Part shown: positions 28,710-38,779 of the stretch, piece after piece
How positions within the stretch are numbered: position 1 is the stretch's first letter
How the letters are laid out: every line of letters starts with the position of its first letter
From: Physcomitrium patens
Lineage: Eukaryota; Streptophyta; Bryopsida; Funariales; Funariaceae
DNA length: 64,000 nucleotides
Reading direction: 5' to 3'
Assembly (NCBI RefSeq): GCF_000002425.4
Contig: NC_037254.1
Coordinates: 1,188,976-1,252,975 of the forward strand
Program-made: the position numbers and the translations under genes
The notes under the pieces: model-generated
Databases searched by the model: none
Told to the model about the DNA's origin: nothing
The model's input: the letters and a program-made list of their open reading frames with translations, nothing else

Positions 28710-29573
28710 TTAAGTTCTGTAAAAATAAACGTCGCCGTAATTCTCCGAACTAAGGCTTGGTGAGTCGAAATCACAGAAAGAAATCTCTTGGAGGTTATCT
28801 GGGAGGGACATTCCGCTCATGTCGAAGGGGGACATGGGGGTCACCATTTCTTCTTCGAATATAAATACAGGTTCCAATCGTTCCACAGGTAATTCAGTAT
28901 ATGTAATGGAGGAGCAAGTTCCACAAGCTTCGAGGCGCTGAATTTGAGGTTCTGTTTTGGGTAGAGAATCTTTAGTCGTGCTCTCCACTGATCTGCGGGC
29001 TTTAATCGCTGCCCCCCGACTGACCTCCTCCTGGTTTGTCGTCTCGCCTTCTGAAGCCGACTTCATTACTACCACTCGCGCCACCTCCTTGGCAAGCTTA
29101 GCGATGGCGCTTCGACACTCTTCCTCGGACAGCTTGGACGATATTCTCTTCAGCAAGCGCGGCGAGTCCGCGAAATTGAGCGGCAGATTCTTCTTGCAAC
29201 ACAAATTCCCGATATCAAACGCGCGCGCAGCTTCCTCTGCCGTGTCGTAAGTCCCGAGCCAAATTTTCTTCGAGCTCCTCGTGGGTCGAATCTCCGTCAC
29301 GTACTTACTCAGTCCCTCCCGGTACCTCACTCCCCGGTAACTCACAGGGTGATCCGCCGCAGCAGCAGCCGTCCGCGACGGGCGAACCACATTGAGCACC
29401 ATGTTTCTCAGCGCATCCCGACGTCGCATCGGTGAGTGAGAGGACGAAGACGACGACGACGACGATGAAGACGCTGACGCAGGTAATTCATTCTTGGTTT
29501 TTCTTCCCGCAGTTCTAGGCGACGACCGAAGAGACGATGTTCGTCGACACTTGTTCCAAGAAGCTCCAACCAT
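28710..29573 (-). CDS. Single-AP2-domain ERF-family transcription factor, intronless, 287 aa
   Basis: Predicted nuclear DNA-binding regulator. The ATG at 29573-29571 begins MVGASWNKCRR; an in-frame GTG three codons upstream is ignored. One AP2 domain spans about residues 79-135 (YRGVRYREG, TEIRPTR, KKIWLGTYDTAEEAARAFD, NLPLNF). Before it are a run of 11 Ser (about 35-45) and a basic patch MRRRD. After it is an acidic C-terminus (FIFEEEMV, ISFCDFDSPSLSSENYGD), a plausible activation region. The DNA-contacting sheet departs from the common ERF form: RQRPWGKW-like residues are replaced by RYREGLSKYV, and the helix carries the unusual CCKKN. I cannot place it in a named ERF group. Single-exon structure is usual in the family. 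Confidence 0.9.
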   Translation of the reverse strand: MVGASWNKCRRTSSLRSSPRTAGRKTKNELPASASSSSSSSSSSSHSPMRRRDALRNMVLNVVRPSRTAAAAADHPVSYRGVRYREGLSKYVTEIRPTRSSKKIWLGTYDTAEEAARAFDIGNLCCKKNLPLNFADSPRLLKRISSKLSEEECRSAIAKLAKEVARVVVMKSASEGETTNQEEVSRGAAIKARRSVESTTKDSLPKTEPQIQRLEACGTCSSITYTELPVERLEPVFIFEEEMVTPMSPFDMSGMSLPDNLQEISFCDFDSPSLSSENYGDVYFYRT

Positions 29574-30822
29574 TGCGATCACCTTTTTCCTACCTCCAAA
29601 CTTCTAAACCTCGCCTCCACCACGCCACCCAGCCTGTTCTTCCCTTCCCTGTCTGCCCCTGCAGTGCCCCCCACCCTCTCTTTGTCATCCACCTCCACCT
29701 TCAGAATGCACACGCCCTCCAAACATTCCGAAATCGCTTGAACAACCCGAGATCAACAACCAGCCATGCAATGGGGGCACGTCAGTCTCATCGTGAAGAT
29801 CCCAGTGGAGGAACTGAACCAAGTTGGAGCTTGAGAGCCATTTCCTGATATACGAATCATCCAGTGAGCACCAGGGCTTGTCCCACAAGCGACAGCGCGT
29901 GAACCTTCAGCTCCTAGAAACGCAACAGCGCGTGGGTCCCCCCGCGGCGAAGACTGAGCACACCGTCGCATCGTCCAGTCAGTCGGTAATTTGGAATAAC
30001 GACTGACTCTCCCCGTTTACAGAGCTCAACTGTTTGTCTCTCTTTTAACGGATACCAAGTGCCGGTACCGGCAGAGTTGGGTGACGAAGCCAAATCCCGG
30101 CCTGTTGCATTGCATTTGCAGGAGAGATCCGCTTACCACAGGAAGAGAGAGTCGAGGTATGTATGTGCACTCTCACTGGCGCCGAGGAAGTACACGACGA
30201 TGCTTGGACAGGACCAGTAGCGCGCGGAGACTTTGGGGATCAAGCGGCCCATCTATATATATATATATATTAATATGGTCCCGCACCCTCTCGTCGCACC
30301 TTCACGCGGTGTCCATCGCGTTGTTCCCGGAACCCGACGTCCCCCTCGCTGCGTCCGATTTCACGTCGGAGCAGTGCTGGTGGTATCTGGGACTATCACA
30401 TTAGTTTGTTTGTTTATATGTACATATATATATAAATATATGTACGCACGCAGTCACTCACTAGTGGAAACAGGTGCCATATACCGTAGAGTACTCCAAT
30501 AATGTTATGTTAAGTGAATACTAATGATGATATAGAATGATATAGTATTGCTAAATTATAATAATTGTTTCATTTTTTCCCTCTAATTTTGTGATTATAA
30601 ATGTATCATAATTTGTATGGTACAACTGATGCCATCACAATTTTTATTTATTTGCTACCACAACCCCCCACCGACTTTGCATATTTTTATTTATTTATTT
30701 ATAATTATTCCAATAATTTTTTTGTTCAATCAAATGGTTTGAAAGGTATTGAAGAAAGAAAATTTGATTGATTTGGAAGGTATTGAACAAAAGTAGCTTG
30801 TGATAGGTGGGAGATGACAATA

Positions 30823-30861
<39 letters not shown>

Positions 30862-32329
30862 ATATATAAATAATAAATAGAATTTAATATTACTAATGCT
30901 TTAAGTTAAGTAAAAATATCTTTATTCTTGAAAAAATATATGTTTATTTATAAAACTATGAAAATATGTAATAAACTTATATATTTCTTTCAAACTAAAT
31001 TCATGAACTTGTATCGATTGGCCTTCAGATTTATTAATGGCTATTGCCTTTGCAAGATTTATTAGAAATTGCTTCAATTAGAATTTATAAAGAATTTTTA
31101 TTGATGATAGAGACAATAATGTTCTTAGAAATCTTATTTTAATAAGATAATTTGTAAGTCTTGTAATAACTAATCAAAAACAATTGCAAAAGCATAGATG
31201 TAATATAATATTTCTCAATAACATAAAAGAACTTCTAATTTTGAGTTCTAATTTTGATTGAGATATTCAATGAGGCTTTAATGCATCAAGATATTCTAAT
31301 AGATGTATGTTCTTATTATTTCTTCTATCATGTGTCACAATTGTATTTGCATTAATTTTTTATAAATACTTAAAAAAATTGAATGATTTTTGTTCTAATA
31401 TCATCAATATAATCATCTTGTATCAATAAATTTTATTATTCTATTAAGCATTTAGTTATGCATATCTTTTCAACTTATAATCCATTACAGACAATTTTGA
31501 TAAAAGAGTCTAAAATTGAATACTTATATATATCACCTTATAAAGATACTTTATAAATGAACTATATTTAAATTATATTTAATTTCTAAATATAAAAAAT
31601 TAAAAAGGATTAATTATAAAATATTTAAAAAGGATAATATTTGAAAAATATATAATTTTTGAATTTATGTTGTTAATTTTTAAAAATATATGTAAAAAAT
31701 AATTAATTTAATATTTTATTTTAATTATATATACATAATAAAATATATATTAGAAATATATTTATTTTTTTATGTTTTCAAAATATTAAATGTTGAATAG
31801 AAGTGTTAATAATATATTCTTGATATTTTTAAATTATAAGAATAATTTGTCAAAAATCTCTATAAAAAACTACAATAATTATATAAAAAAATTATATTTT
31901 AAAAATATATTTAAATATAATAGTATTTAAAAAATAATATATGATTAATATTTCTATTATTTAAAAAGATATGAATTTATTTATTAAAAAAACTACAAAT
32001 TTTGATAATTGGACATTGAAATTAGAGCCATATCTTACTAGTGCTAAAGTACAAAAGATAGAGGCTTTTATTTGCTTCTATTGCAATTTTTTCCCTTTAA
32101 TTTTGAAGACCTTGAAGGTTATAGAAACAAACCTATTCACATCTAGTTGGAAGATGATTATCCAATCTTTTGACAACCTTACAAGCTTAGTATCTCAAAG
32201 AAAGTTAACATCTAGGCTTATTATTAAAAATTATTAGATATAAGATTAATTAGAATTTTTAATGGCAAGTATGCTTGTACTATATTTATACCTTCTAAGA
32301 AGAATATTTTTAGTAATTAGAAAAAGAAA
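29574..32329. other. ERF upstream region passing into AT-rich repeat DNA
   Basis: 29574 to about 30500 is GC-richer and probably contains the ERF leader and promoter. From about 30500 composition drops sharply to AT-rich decayed sequence. TA runs lie at about 30251-30270 and 30825-30854. An open frame at 31971-32237 has no recognised domain and leads into the retroelement remnant. Confidence 0.5.
30825..30854. repeat. (TA)n microsatellite
   Basis: Uninterrupted TA run of about 30 bp at the beginning of the AT-rich repeat block. Confidence 0.9.
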
Positions 32330-33407
32330 AATATATGATCCAGTTAATTATAAGATAAAGTCTAATTGATATCCAATGCCAATGCTGGAAGAATTATTTG
32401 ATGCAATAGGATTCTCTTAAGAATTATTCTTTGAACTTAAGATCTAGTTATTACTAATTATCATTACTTATTAAAGAGTGGATGAAGAGATCATTTTAGA
32501 AAATTGATTAAGATGATAAAGATCAACTCTATAATTAGAAGTTTCTCCTATTTGGCCTCAAGAACGTACCAATTGAATTTTGAAGGATAAATATTAGATG
32601 TTATCTAATTTATTATTTACTATGTACTAAATTAATAATAATATTATTTTTAATAGTAGTCCACAAAATCATCGGAGGCATTTACAAGCAATGTTTGAAT
32701 AATTACATCAACAAAGTTTGTGCTTGCATCATGTTAAGTATGAATTCTTCTAAGAAAAATTACCATACTTACGTGACATGATTATTTCAAGAAGTCTTGG
32801 TGTACAACAAGCAAAAAAAAATGCCTTGTAAGAAATCTCAACACCAAGTAATATATTGCAATTTTGAGCTTATCTTAGGTTGGCAAATTACTACCAAAGA
32901 ATTATTAAAAACTTTAGCTTGCTTGCTAAGTCTTTAACTATTATTATAAGCAAGGATCATCTATGGACTTAGAGTCATGGGCAACAATGTACATTTGACA
33001 TTTTGAAGCAAAATTTGGATTGAGCTCTAATATTTCAATGTTTAGATGCTATTAGATCTTTCCAACAATACTCAAACTCGAATAAAGTAGAATTATGAAC
33101 CGTCTTGACATGAAAGGATGATATAAGATAATTATTTTATAAAAGAGAAGCTTTGGTAATATATTAGATTATTATTTACTTCCAATTTTATTTGTATATG
33201 CAATAATTTTTTTTATTGATAACTGACTATCAACCTTTGAAGTGGCTCATAAAGTCAATTAAGTTTATTAAGAAGTTAGTTAAGTGGGCTTTGTTGCTTC
33301 AAAAATATGGCTTTGAGGTTATGCATCAAACATACATTATCAATTTGAATACAAACATATTATCTCATAATCCAAGTTTTTCAAAAAAAGACTTAATAAA
33401 AGTTTGA
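32330..33407 (+). pseudogene. Decayed Ty3/gypsy pol fragment (RT and RNase H), left part of oldest element
   Basis: Many stops and frame breaks. RT is recognisable from the PMPMLEELFDAIGFS block near 32375-32420, and RNase H from DYQPLKWLIKS and WALLLQKYGFEV at about 33219-33320. The strand matches the integrase remnant at 46390-46760. I interpret both as one element split by the insertion at 33452-45912. Confidence 0.75.
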
Positions 33408-33451
33408 TGGCATGGAAATTGCAATAGAGAAGCAATTCTTGGATGGCATTC

Positions 33452-34013
33452 TGTCAAGGACATGAACTAAAAGATGATATATAAACCAATAAAATCCGTG
33501 TTAAAGAAAGAGTAAAAAAATAGAAATAAGGAAGTATATATATATTAAAAAAGAGACTAGAATGGCTTATTGCCAAAAGATAAGAAAACTTGAAACTCTT
33601 GAAACTAGACTAGAAGCAAGAAAGGAGTTGACAAGAGTGAAGAGGGCTTCACTCTTGTCTCTATATATACTATCTAACTAGGGAGTACGTGGTGATGTTC
33701 TATAGGACCTCCAATGTGTGTTGAATTTGTAGGATACATGCCTTGACTTATAAGGCAAGTTTTTCTATGTGTGGGCCACATAATTCACTTGGTCTTCAAG
33801 CTGACAACATGTGTGGTACATGGACAACTTGTTGACCACGTTTCTAACCCAAAAATTTAATTAAAGACACTTATAAAGTCAAATTAGCATCTATAAAGCT
33901 TCTGGGAAGCTTTCATAGAAGATATTATAGAATTAACTTGCTTTTGTCTACTTCTACTTATTTCTACCTATTTATATAGATAATCAGTAGCTTATATGCA
34001 TATATCCATGACA
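33452..34013 (-). repeat. 3' LTR of the middle element
   Basis: Matches 45361-45912 along its length with many single-base differences and a few small gaps, including about 6 nt near its left end. Confidence 0.85.
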
Positions 34014-34027
34014 TTACCCTTCCTTTT
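34014..34027 (-). other. Polypurine tract of the middle element
   Basis: On the minus strand, AAAAGGAAGGGTAA abuts the 3' LTR start (TGTCATGG at 34013), the expected site for plus-strand DNA priming. Confidence 0.7.
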
Positions 34028-34712
34028 AGGGACGAGTTCCACAAGGAGGGGTCATCATATGTTGAGAAAATCTATGATGCAACGAATTGTATTTGCTACA
34101 TATTGAGAACTTTATTCTCTTTGAAGATAGTTGATAAGGCCTCTCAACCATTGATAGTGTCCCATATCAGGGCGGGAAGACCACTTTCTTATTTGATCAT
34201 TGTTGAGGCCTTTATAACTTCCTTGAAATAAAATATTTGAAACACCATCAAGAGTTGTTCCTACCTCTAGTAAAATTACCAAACATCGGGAGTCTCTTCC
34301 AAGGTCATGATATCAAACGTGTTGTATCTTGCCATATATCTGAGAAAAAACATGTCATTCTTGAGGATCTTCATCTCGATTGCATTATCTTGAAGTTTAT
34401 GACAATTGTAATGTCTTGTCCAGCAGGTCACCAGACAAAGGCTCTTTAGTTGAATTCGTTGGTTATTGGTTCTCCATCTCCTTAGCATCACAACTACAAA
34501 GAAGCTACAAATAAGGATTAAAAGTAGAATGTTATATTTCCTAGATCTTGTTTCTTTTATAAGGAAGGTTTTCATCTTGATTTTGATGGATGTTATCAAT
34601 GAAAAGCCTCCACTACATTTGTTACATTTGCAAGATTCTTTACTAGCACCCATGTGCATTGACTAATATCATATCCGTGCCAATGGACAAGACATTCTAA
34701 TTTATTTTGGTG

Positions 34713-37001
34713 CTACCTTGAATCTATAACTTCTTCTACTTTAAACTCTTCATTATTGTCCACTTCTATAAGAGGACGTAGATCTTGTCTTCTTCTTGGT
34801 ATATCTACTATCTTGTATGATTCAAGAAGAGACAAGTGGAATACTAGATAGATTTTTATTGATTCCAATAGGTATAAATGATATGCAACTAAATTGATTT
34901 GTGCAAAAATAGAAAATGGTCTAAGTTTATAACACTCCAACTTATCACAAGGATGAGTGGTCTTGATATTGCGACAAAATAATCATACTTTGTCACCTAC
35001 GTGAAATGGTGGTTATTCCTTTCAATAGATATCTGCATTGATCTTTTGTTGTTCTTAAGCTTCTTTTAACTGTGCCTTCATTATTACATGTATCTCTGAT
35101 AAATGATTTGCCAAATCTTCTGTCGTAGGATTATCAACTTTTGAAAAGTCAAAAGTATCAAGTCATGGATGATAACCATAATTGGTAAAGAAAGGTGTTT
35201 ATTTTGTAGAAGAATGTATCATGTTATTATAAGCAAGCTCTGCCAATGACAAAAGAATTGTCCAATTATCTTATTGGTAGTTGATTGTACATCTTAAATA
35301 CTGCTCCAAAACTTGATTAACACAATCCATTTGTCCATCAATTTGAGGATGAAATGCCAAAGATAGTTTTATACCTACTTTTAGAATCTTGAAAAGAGTT
35401 TGCCAAAATCTTGATACAAACTGAGTTCCTCTATCTGATATAATATCTTTGAGTAATCCATAATAGCGATAGATGTTGTCAAAAAAAGAGCTTAGCTATT
35501 TCTTCACCTGTGATAGATTTTGTACATGATACAAAATATACCATCTTAGTAAAATGATCTACTATCATGAATATAGAGTCATAAGCACCTGAGATTGGAA
35601 GATTTGTAATAAAATCCATAGAAATAGAAGACCATGGTTGTTGTGGAATAGGTAATGATTGAAGAAGTCCGTAAGATCGATATTGAAGAGTTTTTGATCT
35701 TGAACAAACATCGCATGACTGAATAAAGTCTTTTACATCCTTTCATATTTGTCGCCACTAACAATCTTTGGATATAAGCTCCAAAGTCTTGTTGTATCCA
35801 AAATATCCTGATTTTAGAAAATCATGACATGCTTAAAGAATACATAATCATACTTCTCCTTTTTGAACATATAATCGACCTTCAAAATAGAGTAGGTTGT
35901 TTTTGAACTCAAACTTAGAAGTATCTTGGGACTTAGAAGAAGAATTCTTGATATTATGAACAAGAGGATTAAAAGACATACTTGATTGGATTTATTTCAC
36001 AAGGGTCAAATCAACAATTAACATTGATTTCATTACCTTAAGATGAAAATGCTTTGGCTTCAAGAAAATTATTCTTTGCTAATCTAAAGATACATCTTCT
36101 TCTTTTGGTACAAGATAAGAATGTCTGAAAAGGGCGTTTGATAAACCTTGTTATTTTTCAGGTCGATATGTTATCTTGAAATCAAATCTTGATAAGGACA
36201 TGCTCCATCGAGCTTGGCAACGATTTAAAACATGTATTGACATGAAATACTTCAGATTCTAGTGATCCATATATATGGTGACTAGATTAGAAGCGCCTTC
36301 TAGATGACGACACCATTCTTGAAATGAATCCATGATTGCAAGAAGCTCTTTGTTATAGATTTCATAGTTAATCTCACATGCTGAAATTTTTTTGGAATGA
36401 AAAGCTACTGGGTGAAGTTTTTCATCTGCTCCCATTTGTGATAATACAACATCCAAAGCAAAATTTGATGCATTTGTTTCCATAAAAAATGCCATAAAAA
36501 AGTTGACGTAATACATGATTAGTGCAAAAATAAAGGCTGACTTCAAAGTTTCAAAAGATGCTTCAACTTCTTTGCTCTACTCAAATTTGACTTTACAAGT
36601 CAAACGTGTAAGTAGAGCTATAACTTGAGAGAAGTCTTTGATGAAGATTCAATAATAGTTGGTAAAGCCCAAAAAGCATTAGACATCTCTTACCATTTTT
36701 GAAATCTTTGAATCCATAGTTGTTTGAATTTTCTTAGGATCCATCAAAAGTCCATCATTTGAAATGATGTATCCTAAGAAGTCGACTTGAGTAGTGTGGA
36801 ATACACATTTTTCTATCTTAGCATAAAGTCTCGCATCTCTTAATTTTTGTAACATATGACAAACTTGAAGTTCATGTTCATTTATGTTCTTAAAATAGAT
36901 CAAAATGTTGTCTAGATAATAGACAATAAAATTGTCTTAAAACTCTCAAAAAACATCATTCATTAAACGTTGAAGAGTTGTCGATGCATTTGTAAGTCCA
37001 A
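34713..37001 (-). pseudogene. Middle element pol, C-terminal part: RT end, RNase H, integrase
   Basis: RT: the SFGLTNA-type block at the junction (about 36970-37001) and VDFLGYIIS near 36780. RNase H: NYEIYNKELLAI near 36340. Integrase: a SDRGTQF-like segment near 35430 and a HPQ.DGQ segment near 35340. Interrupted by stops and frame breaks throughout. Confidence 0.8.
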
Positions 37002-37006
37002 AAGAC
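37002..37006. repeat. Target-site duplication, left copy (AAGAC)
   Basis: AAGAC directly precedes the 5' LTR (TGTTAGGG at 37007) and is repeated exactly after the 3' LTR at 43079-43083. Five bases is the usual Ty3/gypsy length. Confidence 0.93.
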
Positions 37007-37026
37007 TGTTAGGGACATAATCCTTA

Positions 37027-37199
37027 GAACCTTCTAGAGACAAGTTTCTAAAACCTTCTAGAAGCAAGTCTCTAGAACCTTCTAGAAGCTTCTTAGTTGG
37101 TAGAAGATATTAGGGACATAGTCCTTAGAACCTTCTAGAGATAAGTTTCTAGAACCTTCTAGAAGCTTCTTATTTGGAAGAAGTTACTTCAGAAGCTTC
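37027..37199 (+). promoter_or_regulatory. Heat-shock-element array in the 5' LTR
   Basis: Alternating GAA/TTC pentamers with exact 2-nt spacing: GAACCTTCTAGAG at 37027-37039, TTC-AAA-TTC-GAA at 37046-37063 (one unit mutated), four perfect pentamers at 37075-37092, GAACCTTCTAGAG at 37128-37140, five perfect contiguous pentamers at 37147-37169, and TTC/GAA/TTC at 37188-37199 with one irregular spacing. Three or more correctly spaced pentamers define a strong heat shock factor site. The array sits just upstream of a TATA-like sequence. Confidence 0.85.
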
Positions 37200-37210
37200 A
37201 TAAATAGAAG

Positions 37211-37217
37211 TATATAT
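37211..37217 (+). promoter_or_regulatory. TATA box of the 5' LTR
   Basis: TATATAT lies about 12 bp downstream of the heat-shock-element array and about 160 bp from the LTR end, a position suited to the U3/R boundary. The 3' LTR has the same sequence. Confidence 0.65.
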
Positions 37218-37401
37218 TGGAATCGAGGCTGAAGAGTTCTTCAGTCTCGACAATACATCTCTTGGAACTCTAGCTCACCTCTCTGGTGTTGTTCTCATCT
37301 GATTAATCTAGTTCTTGCGAATTCTTTTTGAACTTCTTATTAGATCTCGAGTCTGTATTTTTGTGTCCATGACAGTTTGTCGAGACTACACTCACCTCAG
37401 A

Positions 37402-37410
37402 TATCAGAGC
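37402..37410 (+). other. Displaced primer-binding-site-like sequence
   Basis: TATCAGAGC matches nine bases of the plant initiator-Met primer-binding site (TGGTATCAGAGC) but begins 27 nt after the LTR end instead of within a few bases. The middle element has the same string at a similar offset (45328-45336, minus strand). Confidence 0.5.
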
Positions 37411-37654
37411 TAGTTTCTTCTTTGTTAGAGTGTGGATTATTCCTCTGCTTGGAAGTGTACTAGCATTTTAGAGGTTGCGGATTATCTTCCTTTAAACTGA
37501 TACTTCTTTTGTTACAATATTGGAATCTTATTCTTCTTGGAGAGAGTGGATTATCCCTTTTCTTGAAGCTTTTAAGGCATTTTAGAGGTTGCGGAGTATG
37601 CTCCTCTAAACCAATATTGTCTTCTTGTAGAGTCATTTCTGTCCTTCTCTTAGA

Positions 37655-38410
37655 ATGGTCGGGGGCCAAGACATTAGTATGACGAAAAGTTTGGAGTCCA
37701 AGTTGGATGCTATTATGAATGTCCTCACTACGTTATTGCAAAGAACTGCAGAGATTGAAGTAGTAGTGGCAAGGCTTCATAATGATGGAACATCTAGAAT
37801 GGCACAATCTAGGTTGCACCAGCCTCAAACTTCTGCACTTGGAGAAGCAATTTTGCCTCAAGTTCGACAAGCACCACTAGTTCTACAACATAAGGAGCCC
37901 CGAGTTAGCCTTCTGAACAAGTTCGATGGTACGCATTCCAAGTTTCGAGGATTTGTCAACCAAATCAGGTTGATAACAGTTTTATAGCCCGAACGCTATC
38001 TAACAAAGGAGTCACGTTTTGGGCTTATTGGAACCTTACTTGCAGGACAAGCTCTATCATGGTTTGCTCCTTTGTTTGAAAAACAATCGTCCATACTAAA
38101 CAACTTTGAAACCTTTTTGGAGGTATTTGCGGAAGCATTTGGTGAACATGACAAGGTTCGATGGGCTATAACAAAGATCCGGTCACTACGACAAGGGTTG
38201 CGTTCTACATCAGTCTATGCATCGGACTTTAGGAAATTAACATGCGACATCAATTGAGACGAAGAAGCGTTGATGAGTCAATTCTATTGGGGTTTAAGGG
38301 ACGATGTGAAGAATTTGCTGTTAACTCTTCCTGATCCACAAACGTTCAATGAAGCTATTAGCCAAGCTGTGAAGTACGATAACTGCCTATTCCAACGCCG
38401 CCAAGACTAA
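37655..38410 (+). pseudogene. gag of the chromovirus, with in-frame stops
   Basis: Opens at the first in-frame ATG downstream of the LTR. After N-terminal helices the capsid region includes FDGTHSKFRGFVNQI and LSWFAPLFE. It is interrupted by TAG at 37985 and TGA at 38255, and ends at TAA 38408. A zinc-knuckle-like segment in the following frame (about 38550-38610) has lost at least one Cys (CLYYDEKNHKVGNC). Confidence 0.85.
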
Positions 38411-38779
38411 CGTTCAAGACAACATACCGTTCGCCACGCCCCAATTATGTCGGCAAGCAGCGTGAATTCACATTCAGAGGTAGAAGACATACAAATTGAT
38501 GTGGTACGTGTCAAATCCCTTACACTAGAAGAAAAAAAGCGGCGTATAGAGGAAGGTCTATGCTTGTATTACGATGAAAAAAACCACAAAGTTGGAAACT
38601 GCTCCAAGAAGCAAAATCGACGCATTGTCAAGATTAGAGGCACGTTTATTCAGGAAAACGAGGATGCCAGCCACAATAGAAACCGTGCGGCTGGACAGTG
38701 AAATATCGCAATAACAACCACGTTCTTTTCTTTCCGCTCAACTTGCCTTTTGTTTTACAATCCCTTTACTTATTGGCCC

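Larger units (their letters stand above)
37007..37374 (+). repeat. 5' LTR of the chromovirus, 368 bp
   Basis: Starts TGTTAGGG and ends TCCATGACA. Matches 42687-43078 except for substitutions and one missing 24-bp unit of the internal heat-shock-element array. Confidence 0.95.
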
